From IMG/VR virus record IMGVR_UViG_3300048691_000182, positions 1 to 64,000 of that record: a DNA stretch of 64,000 nt; one strand, given 5' to 3'. Both the position numbers and the translations under genes were made by a program. Below, piece by piece: positions 16,822-25,301 of the stretch. Within the stretch, counting starts at the first letter, position 1; every line of letters starts with the position of its first letter. The stretch is from a virus. The notes beneath the pieces were generated by a model. It had not been told where the DNA came from and made no database searches. It was given only the letters and a program-made list of their open reading frames with translations.

Positions 16822-19314
16822 ATGAAATACACAGAATTAGTGTTAAGAGATTACAACCGTATGTCTCTTAACAATATTGATTATTTTTCCATTCAACCTA
16901 TTAAACCAATACAGTTAATTTTAGGTACAAACGGTAGTGGAAAATCTAGTATGGTCTCAGAAATGACTCCACTTCCACCCAATGCAAATGATTTCTCACC
17001 TACAGGTGGTAAGAAGGTATCTATAGAGTCCCAAGGCAGTGTTTATACACTAGAGAGTATCTTCACCCCTAAAACATCTCATAGCTTCTTAAAAGACGGT
17101 ATAGAGCTAAACAAGGGTGGAACTACATCTGTTCAAAGAGAACTCTGTAAACAGGAGTTTGGAATAACCCCAGAGATACATTCTATTATTACCGGTGAGA
17201 CAAAGTTTACTAACATGTCTGTGCCCGATAGAAAATACTGGCTAACTAAGTTATCTGATAAAAGCTATGATTACGCAATCAAAGTCTATAACAAACTTTG
17301 TGAGAAATCAAGGGACGTAACAGGTACACTTAAAAGGTCAAAACAAAGACTAGTTACTGAAACAGCTAAGATTGTATCCGAGGACGAGAAACAAAACTTA
17401 GTAGACCAAATTACAGACCTACACAAAGTCTTAGAAGAGATGATGGCTTTTAGGCAACCTAACAGTAAGACGACTAATGAGCTAGAGTCTAAAGCAAGTA
17501 ACTTAGAAAAACAAATTATCAGTTTTTCTAATACAGTTATTAACACCCATTTACAAAACACTGGAAAGTTTAACTTTACTTGTTTTGAAGATATTGCTAA
17601 AGAACAAATAAAGTTAGAATCAAACTCTATTGTCTTTAAACAACTAATAGATAAGTATTTTGAAGACCACAAAACACTGGATGAAACCGCTGTTGTTTTA
17701 AAACAAAAAGGTGATAATAGTACAGAAGACTTGGTGAATAAAGCTGAAAGTTTAGAGCCGCAAATAGCTAATATTTTATTCAATAGAAAACTATCGCTTA
17801 GCTTTGATAATCCCACTGAAGCTAAAAACGCTGTAGAAACTGTCTACGAGATTCTTACCAGTATTTCAGCTGAAATACCTAGTAATAAAAATAGAGAATT
17901 CAGCAGAGCTAACGCGGTTGTTTTAAACGAAAAACATATTGATTTAAAAACAAAACAAAAACACTTCTCTAATGAGCTAAGTAAATTTGTTTCCCAAAAA
18001 GAACACCAAGAAAAACACAAAGACAAAGAACTTACCAATTGTCCTAAGTGTTCATTCTCATGGTCTATAGGTTTTAATCAAGAACTTTACGATAACATCT
18101 GTTTAAACATAGAAAGTTTACAAAACAATCTTGATGAAGTTACATCAGAGCTTATTGAGGTAGAATTGAATAAGGAGAAAATGAATGATTACATTAATTC
18201 TTTTAAGCAGTTTCAGTCTTGTGTTAGTAACTGGCCTACTCTTAATCCTCTTTGGGACCACTTAAGTAGTAACAACATTCTAACAGATGAGCCTAGGTCT
18301 ATTCAGTCTATTTTAGAAAAATTAAAATACGATTTAACTCTAGAGCTAGACGCACAATATTTGCTAGATGATCTTAATAAAACCAAAGAGCTTATTAAGC
18401 TATCTAAACAACTAGGTGGTGAAAGCTTAGATAAAATACTGAAAGAGCAAAATAAGTTAGAAAATGAAATATCTTCTATTACGCAAAAACTCACAGTTAA
18501 CCAACATAACCTCAAAGAGCTTTTAAGTTATAAAAAAGATATAGAACTTATACTTGATCTAGCTGCTAAAATAGATACTTTGTCTGTAGTATTTCACAGT
18601 ACTTACGATGAACATAAAACAGTCTTAAGAAATGCAGCAATATCGGACATGATAAAGTCAGTACAAATTATTTTAGCCAGAAAAGAACAACTTTTATCTG
18701 AGATAAATATGCAGCAAGGCATTATCAACGATATTAAGAATCAAATTACTGTATTGGAACAAGAAGAAACTTCTTACAAACTCCTTATTAAGCAACTCTC
18801 TCCTACTGAAGGTTTAATAGCTGAAGGTATGTTTGGTTTTATTTCTAACTTTGTAGCTAAGATGAATTCTTTTATAAAGAAGATTTGGACTTACGAATTA
18901 GAAATTGTTCCATGTAGCGTCGAAGAAGACGGCTCTATTGATCTTGACTATAAGTTCCCACTTAAAGTGAAAGACAGTAAGAAACCTGTTCCTGATGTTT
19001 CCAAAGGCAGCACAGCAATGCAGGAGATTGTAAATCTTGCTTTCAAAATCACAGCTATGAAATATTTAAATCTAGGTAACACACCAATTACTTTAGATGA
19101 GTTTGCCAGTAGTTTTGATTCGGCACACAGAGTGTCAGCTGTAAATATTCTAAAGTCTTTGATTGAGGAACAACCTTTTACACAATTGTTTATGGTATCT
19201 CATTACGAGAACTCGTATGGATCTTTGGTAAATGCAGATATTTGTGTATTGTCTTTGTCTAACATTATTGTTCCTAAAGACGCTGTCATTAACGCACATG
19301 TGGTAATTAGATAA
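16822..19314 (+). CDS. Rad50/SbcC-like SMC-family ATPase (gp46-type recombination nuclease subunit)
   Basis: An 830-residue product with GTNGSGKSS (Walker A) near residues 35-43, long coiled-coil arms, NCPKCSF near residue 407 (the CxxC zinc hook), KGSTAMQEI near 730 (ABC signature) and ITLDEF near 755 (Walker B), then a terminal MVSHYEN block (switch region). This is the complete Rad50/SbcC/T4 gp46 layout. The family works with an Mre11/SbcD/gp47 nuclease to process DNA ends for recombination-dependent replication. No Mre11-like gene is seen in this window. It is divergent from the spike gene; AGGAGG precedes the start region. Confidence 0.9.
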   Translation: MKYTELVLRDYNRMSLNNIDYFSIQPIKPIQLILGTNGSGKSSMVSEMTPLPPNANDFSPTGGKKVSIESQGSVYTLESIFTPKTSHSFLKDGIELNKGGTTSVQRELCKQEFGITPEIHSIITGETKFTNMSVPDRKYWLTKLSDKSYDYAIKVYNKLCEKSRDVTGTLKRSKQRLVTETAKIVSEDEKQNLVDQITDLHKVLEEMMAFRQPNSKTTNELESKASNLEKQIISFSNTVINTHLQNTGKFNFTCFEDIAKEQIKLESNSIVFKQLIDKYFEDHKTLDETAVVLKQKGDNSTEDLVNKAESLEPQIANILFNRKLSLSFDNPTEAKNAVETVYEILTSISAEIPSNKNREFSRANAVVLNEKHIDLKTKQKHFSNELSKFVSQKEHQEKHKDKELTNCPKCSFSWSIGFNQELYDNICLNIESLQNNLDEVTSELIEVELNKEKMNDYINSFKQFQSCVSNWPTLNPLWDHLSSNNILTDEPRSIQSILEKLKYDLTLELDAQYLLDDLNKTKELIKLSKQLGGESLDKILKEQNKLENEISSITQKLTVNQHNLKELLSYKKDIELILDLAAKIDTLSVVFHSTYDEHKTVLRNAAISDMIKSVQIILARKEQLLSEINMQQGIINDIKNQITVLEQEETSYKLLIKQLSPTEGLIAEGMFGFISNFVAKMNSFIKKIWTYELEIVPCSVEEDGSIDLDYKFPLKVKDSKKPVPDVSKGSTAMQEIVNLAFKITAMKYLNLGNTPITLDEFASSFDSAHRVSAVNILKSLIEEQPFTQLFMVSHYENSYGSLVNADICVLSLSNIIVPKDAVINAHVVIR

Positions 19315-19624
19315 ATGGAACTAAAAAAACAACTCTATTGCAAAAGCTGCATTTGAAATAACAATCAGTGAAAGCTTGGGACTGCCCTTAGTTTTAGTTT
19401 TCAGATGGAGAGATATTGGCGTAAAAAATAGAAAATTTGTTGAAGAAACAGTTTCTATAATAAAGCTTTGTAGCACCGATTATAACTTAGAGAATTCTTT
19501 AAACTATGAAAAGAGTTTAGAGTCATGGATAACAATGTTTGAAAAATATATGGATAGATTTGCAGCTCAACAATTATTTACTAAATTTGAAATAATTGTT
19601 GTAGCTTTGAGTAAGATAAAATAG
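19315..19624 (+). CDS. Small unrecognised protein with an apparent +1 frameshift at an A7 run
   Basis: ATG 19315 follows the stop of the Rad50-like gene with no gap but reads only 13 codons. The frame one base over is open from about 19325 to a TAA at 19624 and has no ATG (first alternative start TTG 19376). The two frames meet in a run of seven A at 19323-19329; with six A the product would be a continuous polypeptide of about 102 residues beginning MELKNNSIAKAAFE. So either the run holds an indel error, or expression needs slippage, or a non-ATG start is used. The protein is helical with no known motif. Confidence 0.45.
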
Positions 19625-19631
19625 ACATAAT

Positions 19632-19670
19632 CTCTACACCAGAATACCGTAATAGTATTCTGGTGTAGAG
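19632..19670. terminator. Bidirectional hairpin terminator, 16-bp stem
   Basis: Arms 19632-19647 and 19655-19670 are perfectly complementary with a 7-base loop, between the convergent ends at 19624 (+) and 19676 (-). CATA lies just left of the hairpin and TATG just right of it. Confidence 0.65.
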
Positions 19671-19675
19671 TATGT

Positions 19676-20290
19676 TTACAGTATAGTTTTGATATAAGCT
19701 TCTAATTGAGTTACTCTGAGAAGCAATGCATCTCTCTCAGTTGTCATCTCCACAAGCTTAGCTTTATCAGATTTTGTTGTTACTCTTAAAGTATTTCTAG
19801 CAGTCTCAATACTTGTGTGTTTAACATAACTAATTAAAGCTGTGTCTGAGACAGCAACCTCTTTAATAGTAGGTGTTACTCCAAGTAGATCTTTAACTAC
19901 GTTAGACACAGAAGTCTTTAAAGCTGTTAAGTCAGTGCTATCGGGTAAAGCACCTAAACTAACACCAACCATCATAGCTGTATAAGAAACACCAGAAGTA
20001 GTTGGATAACTTAGAATAGCAGTACTAGGCACGTATAACCAGTTACCACCGCTAGAGACCAAGGATACAATACTAACATCGGCTAAAAGATCTAACTGAT
20101 AAGCAGCATCAGTTATTCCATTAGGTTCATAGTACTCTTCAAAAGGATCAAGACCTGACGCAATAATATCTGTTAACTTTCTAATACCTTTACAAGTATA
20201 GATAATTTGTGCAGGCATTAAAGCATTATAAGGAGCTTCTAGTGTAAATACCCCAGAAGCTTCCAGGTACATAGTTAAATTACTAGGCAT
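19676..20290 (-). CDS. Probable tail/baseplate structural protein
   Basis: A 204-residue product: the first 120 residues are beta-rich and include a glycine-rich SGGNWLYVPST turn, and the last 60 residues are a charged heptad-like helix (MTTERDALLLRVTQLEAYIKTIL) suited to oligomerisation. It starts 3 bases after the stop of the 434-residue gene, so the two form a transcription unit on the minus strand. The partner and neighbourhood suggest a virion role; no family was recognised. Confidence 0.5.
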   Translation of the reverse strand: MPSNLTMYLEASGVFTLEAPYNALMPAQIIYTCKGIRKLTDIIASGLDPFEEYYEPNGITDAAYQLDLLADVSIVSLVSSGGNWLYVPSTAILSYPTTSGVSYTAMMVGVSLGALPDSTDLTALKTSVSNVVKDLLGVTPTIKEVAVSDTALISYVKHTSIETARNTLRVTTKSDKAKLVEMTTERDALLLRVTQLEAYIKTIL

Positions 20291-20293
20291 GGT

Positions 20294-21598
20294 TTATGTT
20301 GGGTAGTTAATCTTACCAGCGACCATGTACTGGATATTATCATAGACTCTGGCAACATACAAAATACCATCACGGGTAAGTCTACGCATACCAACAGGTA
20401 GGTCATTAAAGGTGGTCATTTCTTCAGCAGCAATAACCATATTCTCAATCATACTAGACCATTCTCTAGTAGCAAGCGCCATTCTATTAAAATCAGTACT
20501 ACCAGTTCCAACGTCAATGAAGTCAGGAAATACGTCATTAAGTTCAAACAAGGAATCACGGTTATCTGGGTTACTAATCGTGAGTAAGGCAACGGATCTG
20601 TAAACACAAGGATGTATGGTCATATACAAATCAATGTGTGCTGCTGGCACACTTGCTACCTTAGTCTTCATAAAAGTAACTGCTTCTTTTATGTTTACAA
20701 TAGGTGAATAAACACCTTCTTGCACAGACATATTCGGAATAGCGTATTTATTCCAAGCTGGTAGAATTAGAAACTCTGTTCTTTTAAAAAGATCAGGAAG
20801 AATAACTGTCCATTCTTCTCTCGTGTGGCTACTATTAGCGAGGATGTAAGTAATAATAGCGTCTTTAACAGAATCTACATTATCGCCAGCAAGACCGTAA
20901 ATTAATAAAGACCAAGAAGTAGGAACAGTAACGCCTGGGTAAGTAGGATTACTGTAAGTAAAAACATCATTTCTGATAACAGTCTCAGGGTTTTTATTCT
21001 TAGCAGTTTGAATAGCGTCAATTGTTTGCGAGAAAGTACGTTCTTCTATTTTTGTTCTAACCACGTTAGCAGCCAAGAACATATCGTCTAAGTTTGCTAA
21101 AGGAGGAATAACAACAATGCTAAATTCATCAAACTGCTCTAAGAAAGCTTGATTAGCAAACCAAATCTTTATCTGGTTTGCACCCGCTGCCATAGTTGGA
21201 TTGGACCAGCTAATCCATGCAGGAACAGAATAGCTTCCGTTACTAACCATATCACCAAACTGAACACTACTCATTTCGCCTGTAAACTCGGCCAATAAGT
21301 CATCTCTAAAATCATCTCTTGTAATAAAAGTAGTTTGTGCCAAACCGTAGTCAGCAATCCATTTAGCTACTTGTAGAACATGGTCAGAATAAGGAGCCGT
21401 AACAGCTATAACGCCAGTAACAGAATCTACGCTACTAATGCTATTTAATTTAAAACCAGGAGAGGCGACTGAAGTGTATTCACCTTTTTCTTTGGTGTAA
21501 GTAAGACCCCATGTAGAGAGTTCACCAAACGGAGCAGTTGTGCCAACAGTGTTGTTTATTAGCGACGTTATCTCTATAAAACCTTTTAATTGGTACAT
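20294..21598 (-). CDS. Probable tail/baseplate structural protein
   Basis: A 434-residue soluble product without signal or membrane segment. It has a mixed alpha/beta sequence with many aromatic residues and Pro-rich loops (for example SNPTYPGVTVPTSWSLLIYG). No catalytic signature is visible. It is the first gene of a two-gene minus-strand unit and is divergent from the small membrane protein at 21714. Virion function is inferred from the surrounding tail genes only. Confidence 0.5.
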   Translation of the reverse strand: MYQLKGFIEITSLINNTVGTTAPFGELSTWGLTYTKEKGEYTSVASPGFKLNSISSVDSVTGVIAVTAPYSDHVLQVAKWIADYGLAQTTFITRDDFRDDLLAEFTGEMSSVQFGDMVSNGSYSVPAWISWSNPTMAAGANQIKIWFANQAFLEQFDEFSIVVIPPLANLDDMFLAANVVRTKIEERTFSQTIDAIQTAKNKNPETVIRNDVFTYSNPTYPGVTVPTSWSLLIYGLAGDNVDSVKDAIITYILANSSHTREEWTVILPDLFKRTEFLILPAWNKYAIPNMSVQEGVYSPIVNIKEAVTFMKTKVASVPAAHIDLYMTIHPCVYRSVALLTISNPDNRDSLFELNDVFPDFIDVGTGSTDFNRMALATREWSSMIENMVIAAEEMTTFNDLPVGMRRLTRDGILYVARVYDNIQYMVAGKINYPT

Positions 21599-21649
21599 AA
21601 TTCTTTAAAACTCCGGTGTATAATGATATTGTGTTGTAGTAAAAAATTA

Positions 21650-21659
21650 ACTTATTATT
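21650..21659 (+). promoter_or_regulatory. Candidate phage promoter motif ACTTATTATT
   Basis: ACTTATTATT lies in the divergent gap upstream of the gene starting at 21714. The identical 10-mer occurs in two other leaders (29520-29529 and 51952-51961), each 45-100 bases before the first gene of a plus-strand unit. It does not resemble a sigma70 pair. The promoter call is inference from position and repetition. Confidence 0.3.
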
Positions 21660-21713
21660 TGGCCGTACTTTGTTGTTTTACAAAGTTCATAGAATGTGAA
21701 AGGAATTCATCTC

Positions 21714-22040
21714 ATGGTAAAAGTATTAAATTTACTTATACCTTTTTTAATGGAGATGGTATTTGGTAAGAAAGAGGACATTGCTAAACTTGATGCTAAA
21801 TCTAGATTTAAGCGTTGGATCTTTTTAATTCTTGTTGTTTTATCGCTTGTGATAAACTATTACACTATCGAGAAAATAGCTACTATCTCTGTGAAATATT
21901 TAGCGTTAAGTAAAGAGAAAAAAGTGTTAGAAGTTAAGTTAAAAGAAAAAGATTTAGAATTAAGTAAAGCCCACAGCATTCAGGAATTATTACAAGGTTG
22001 TATTAAAACAAACTATAACAAACAAGCTAAGCAAAAGTAA
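21714..22040 (+). CDS. Small single-TM protein with coiled-coil tail
   Basis: ATG 21714 is preferred to an in-frame GTG at 21696 because AAAGGA lies 9 bases upstream of 21714. The 108-residue product has basic residues (RFKRW) before a hydrophobic segment at about 34-52, then a Lys/Glu-rich heptad region. This resembles inner spanins or membrane-tethered assembly factors, but no lipoprotein partner follows; the next gene is RNase H. Function unknown. Confidence 0.55.
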   Translation: MVKVLNLLIPFLMEMVFGKKEDIAKLDAKSRFKRWIFLILVVLSLVINYYTIEKIATISVKYLALSKEKKVLEVKLKEKDLELSKAHSIQELLQGCIKTNYNKQAKQK

Positions 22041-22090
22041 TTTTACTAGCCTTTGACATAATTTGAATTAAACAACACTCGGTATAAATA

Positions 22091-23668
22091 ATGATTACAA
22101 GCAATATTGAAATTTTAAAACCAGTTTCTAAAAATAAAAATACCAGTACCGAACCTGTTGTTATTAATAACAAAGGTTTGGTACTGTATTCTGACGGTGG
22201 GTCACGAGGAGCTCTAGGACTTAATCCAAATCCAGGTTGCATTGGATGGGGTGTGCACGGGTATGTTTTTGAAGATACCGTAGCAAAGAAAGGTGCGGGT
22301 ATTTCTGGTTATCTTGTCGGTAAGAGTGGGTATATCATCAAAGGTGAAAGTAATACCAAAGACCAATCAGTTAAGCCTTTACTATACGTAGACGGTTATG
22401 GCTCCAGCACTCAATTGGCTTCTAACAATGTGGCTGAATTAAATGGAGCAAGGTTTGCACTGATTAAAGCACAAGAACTTTGTGCGTTACACACACCACA
22501 GACCGGATCAATTGCCACAGTTGTTTTGTACACAGATAGCAAATACGTAGTTGGTGGCATTAACGAGTGGTCTAATATTTGGATTGCTAGAAACTGGATC
22601 AAGACCGACGGATCACCAGTACCTAACAAGGCTGAATGGCTACTACTTTTAGAAGCACATAAGAAATTAAAAGAGCTTTGTCCAAATGTGAAAGTAGAAT
22701 GGGTTAAGGGTCATGGTGATTCTCTTGGAAACAATACAGCAGATAAGTTAGCTACTACAGCTGTAATGTACTCGTTAAGTAAAATTGAGAAAATTGACTT
22801 TACTGTTACTAGCCCTGATGGTTACTGGAAAACTGAACCTGCAAAACATCCTTTCTTAGCACATAAAAGAATCTATTTTAACACTCTTTATTCAGCTAAT
22901 CTAACTGGAGAGTATTACATGGGTGACCATGGGCCTGACTCTTACTACCACGGTAAGAGAATGGCTGATAACTCTTATTCTCTAATACAGCTAGCTACCC
23001 CTGAACCGGCTATCGAATGCATCAAAGATAAATTTTGTATTGAAGCTGATGGTCGCAATAGCATTATTATTGTAGACGCTGCTCTTTTGTTTAGTCCAGA
23101 AGTACATAACGATATGTTAGAGCACGGTAGCAGAATTATTCCTTTCTACAAGAAAGGAATGACAGCACTTACTCTATCAGGTAAGCCTTTGACAGAAGAA
23201 CAAAACCCACCCGGACTCTCTTATCGTGGTGTTGAATCCATGGTTCTTCTTGACAGTATTCTTAAAGCATATAAAACTAATGATTTAACCAACACCATGG
23301 TTGACATCACAGATGAATTTTATGAAAAAGAAATTAAGAAGAAAAAGAATGAAGAAATAGTGGCGCTCAAACTAAAACCACAATTTGTTGTTGGGATTAG
23401 AGCTTTGCCTTATAAGCTAACCATGGTTTCAGAAAAAGGTAAAATTTGTTTACCTCTTACTTTAACTTTTGGTATTGATATGCCTGAGAGAAATGTCTTT
23501 AAGCAATTAGAGACTTTAGAGCCTAAAGTAACTTTGATTGCTTGGCAAGATTCGCCAGATGTAGTCAGGTATGCAACTGTTATTGAATCCCAGGGAAGCT
23601 TTAGCGCCTGGTGTGGAATTCATTCCAACCTTGTGATTATCACTCCTGATAAATTACTACCCACATAA
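22091..23668 (+). CDS. RNase H (type I-like) with long novel C-terminal domain
   Basis: A 525-residue product. Residues about 28-220 carry the RNase HI site in order: YSDGGS (Asp), NNVAELNGA (Glu), YTDSKYV (Asp) and GHGDSLGNNTADKLA (His and Asp). This domain would cut the RNA strand of RNA-DNA hybrids, for example replication primers or transcription R-loops. An insertion between the first Asp and the Glu is about 40 residues longer than in E. coli RNase HI. The remaining roughly 300 residues are unlike any domain I know and contain a Lys/Glu-rich linker around residue 415. Stand-alone RNase HI is about 155 residues, so this is a large fusion. Confidence 0.8.
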   Translation: MITSNIEILKPVSKNKNTSTEPVVINNKGLVLYSDGGSRGALGLNPNPGCIGWGVHGYVFEDTVAKKGAGISGYLVGKSGYIIKGESNTKDQSVKPLLYVDGYGSSTQLASNNVAELNGARFALIKAQELCALHTPQTGSIATVVLYTDSKYVVGGINEWSNIWIARNWIKTDGSPVPNKAEWLLLLEAHKKLKELCPNVKVEWVKGHGDSLGNNTADKLATTAVMYSLSKIEKIDFTVTSPDGYWKTEPAKHPFLAHKRIYFNTLYSANLTGEYYMGDHGPDSYYHGKRMADNSYSLIQLATPEPAIECIKDKFCIEADGRNSIIIVDAALLFSPEVHNDMLEHGSRIIPFYKKGMTALTLSGKPLTEEQNPPGLSYRGVESMVLLDSILKAYKTNDLTNTMVDITDEFYEKEIKKKKNEEIVALKLKPQFVVGIRALPYKLTMVSEKGKICLPLTLTFGIDMPERNVFKQLETLEPKVTLIAWQDSPDVVRYATVIESQGSFSAWCGIHSNLVIITPDKLLPT

Positions 23669-23694
23669 ACCCAACCAAAAACACCGAGATCATT

Positions 23695-24252
23695 ATGTCC
23701 ACTTTAGATTATAACTCTACTAAAGAAACATATAGAACAATCAAAAACTCTAGTTACGATCAATCTATTCAATCTAACCCTTATTATTGTGAAATACACA
23801 AACCAACCATTTTTGAAAGAGTGGGTAACTTTGTCAATAGAAAAATTAACAAAGGTTTAGCCAACACATTACCTGTTAAAACAAAGAAACTATTTTTTGT
23901 TTCGTCTTTAATAGCGAGTATAGTTGACATTAAAGATTCTGATATTGAACTACTAGAAAGAATTAATACTAAATTCCAACTAAGTAATTCATCAGAAGCT
24001 CTTGCATTACCTATTTGGATGGGTGTAAAACTATGGAAAACAAGAGTACCTAAGAACCTTTGTTTAAAATGTGTTGGTGACGAACCTTTACATGTTCTTT
24101 CTGAATTAAAAGGAAAGAAACTAACCCAAGGTGAAATGAGAGTTGCCGCTAATAGCGTTATTAACTGCGCGCCTATTTGGCTTCTTTACGGAAGCAGAAG
24201 AAGCATGCGAAATGATTTTGTAGAAGTATTGCAGTTTGTGCAGGAAATGTAG
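23695..24252 (+). CDS. Unrecognised protein
   Basis: A 185-residue product following the RNase H gene by 26 bases on the same strand, so probably co-transcribed. It is basic in the first third (ERVGNFVNRKINK) and contains four Cys residues, two as CLKC (residues near 122-125), but no second CxxC that would make a clear zinc finger. Helical overall with no membrane segment. No function can be assigned. A strong hairpin follows the stop. Confidence 0.5.
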   Translation: MSTLDYNSTKETYRTIKNSSYDQSIQSNPYYCEIHKPTIFERVGNFVNRKINKGLANTLPVKTKKLFFVSSLIASIVDIKDSDIELLERINTKFQLSNSSEALALPIWMGVKLWKTRVPKNLCLKCVGDEPLHVLSELKGKKLTQGEMRVAANSVINCAPIWLLYGSRRSMRNDFVEVLQFVQEM

Positions 24253-24262
24253 AACATAACTA

Positions 24263-24301
24263 CTCCTATACCGAATAGATTTTATCTATTCGGTATAGGA
24301 G
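24263..24301. terminator. Bidirectional hairpin terminator, 18-bp stem
   Basis: Arms 24263-24280 and 24284-24301 are perfectly complementary; the apex is AT-rich. It lies between convergent stops at 24252 (+) and 24310 (-). CATAA flanks it on the left and TTATG on the right, and these also can pair across a small bulge. Confidence 0.65.
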
Positions 24302-24309
24302 ATTATGTC

Positions 24310-25212
24310 TTAATGTATATTTTTCAACATGTTATTTACTTTTAAACCAATGTTATCAACACTAGTTGTAAAACCGAGTACTCTGAAATAAATAATAGAA
24401 AAGAACTCTACTTCCTTTGCTAGCTCAGTGGCTCCAAAAGCTAAGTTCTTTGTAGTCTCAGGAGTAACGTTTGTAATTAAACCTTTTTCTACCTGATCAA
24501 TAATCAAACTAATTAAATCTACACATTTCTTGACAGAAGCATTAATTTGAGTTAAATCAAAAGTTTCTAAATGACGCTTAATACTAGAAGCTTCACCAAA
24601 CAAAATCCGTAAATCATCTTTACGTGAAATTATTGATTCTAGCTTTACTTCAGTAGAAGAGCTGTTGGTGCTATAAGGATTTAATAAACCAATTGTTTCT
24701 TCTCTTCCTTTTGACAGGTTACCATATTTGCTTGTCAGGTCAACAGTACTTAGCTTAGCATCTTTACTAGACAGGAACTGAGCAAGATAAATATTAAAAT
24801 CATTTAGACCTTCAGTGGCACTTGCTCTATGTTTCTTCAAAGATGTTTCTAAAACCACTCCGTAGTTCAACAAATTACCTGTAAAGTTAATTGGTGTGTG
24901 TACTTTTACATCACCAATTTCAGTAAATGGAACTTGATGTGAGTTTTCAACAACAAACTTTTGTTCTTTACTGAATGACATTTTAATTGCTGGTAGTTCT
25001 TTGGTAACAGCAAACATTGTTGTTATTTTTTCTGCAATGGATGGAAATACTTTAGCAATAGTATTTGTCATGTTGTCTAAAACGCTAGACTCCATTGCAA
25101 TCATTTTCATTTCAAAATCAAACGGATTTGCTGTTTGCATATTAAGTTTCCAATAGAGTTTCTTAAGTAATAGTAGCACTGCACGAACCAGCAATGCTTC
25201 AAAATCTTTCAT
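24310..25212 (-). CDS. Unrecognised protein, possible internal virion protein
   Basis: A 300-residue, mostly helical product. The first 24 residues are hydrophobic and basic (LLVRAVLLLLKKLYWK); an alternative start at the second Met (residue 25) would remove them, and neither start has a strong ribosome-binding site. The body has many Lys, Ser and Thr residues and heptad-like helices. It is a single minus-strand gene, divergent from the recombinase operon. Internal head proteins of jumbo phages can look like this, but there is no motif to prove it. Confidence 0.45.
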   Translation of the reverse strand: MKDFEALLVRAVLLLLKKLYWKLNMQTANPFDFEMKMIAMESSVLDNMTNTIAKVFPSIAEKITTMFAVTKELPAIKMSFSKEQKFVVENSHQVPFTEIGDVKVHTPINFTGNLLNYGVVLETSLKKHRASATEGLNDFNIYLAQFLSSKDAKLSTVDLTSKYGNLSKGREETIGLLNPYSTNSSSTEVKLESIISRKDDLRILFGEASSIKRHLETFDLTQINASVKKCVDLISLIIDQVEKGLITNVTPETTKNLAFGATELAKEVEFFSIIYFRVLGFTTSVDNIGLKVNNMLKNIH

Positions 25213-25301
25213 AGCATTCGTATTATTTTACTATGCCTAGAAATAGTTTGTACAGGTAGAATTCTTAACCTTAAACTAATTTATTAAAAAGAAAGTTATA
25301 C

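Noticed and set aside
22053-22088. TTGACA and TATAAA upstream of RNase H as a sigma70 promoter
   Set aside because: The spacer is 24 bases, too long for a sigma70 promoter.
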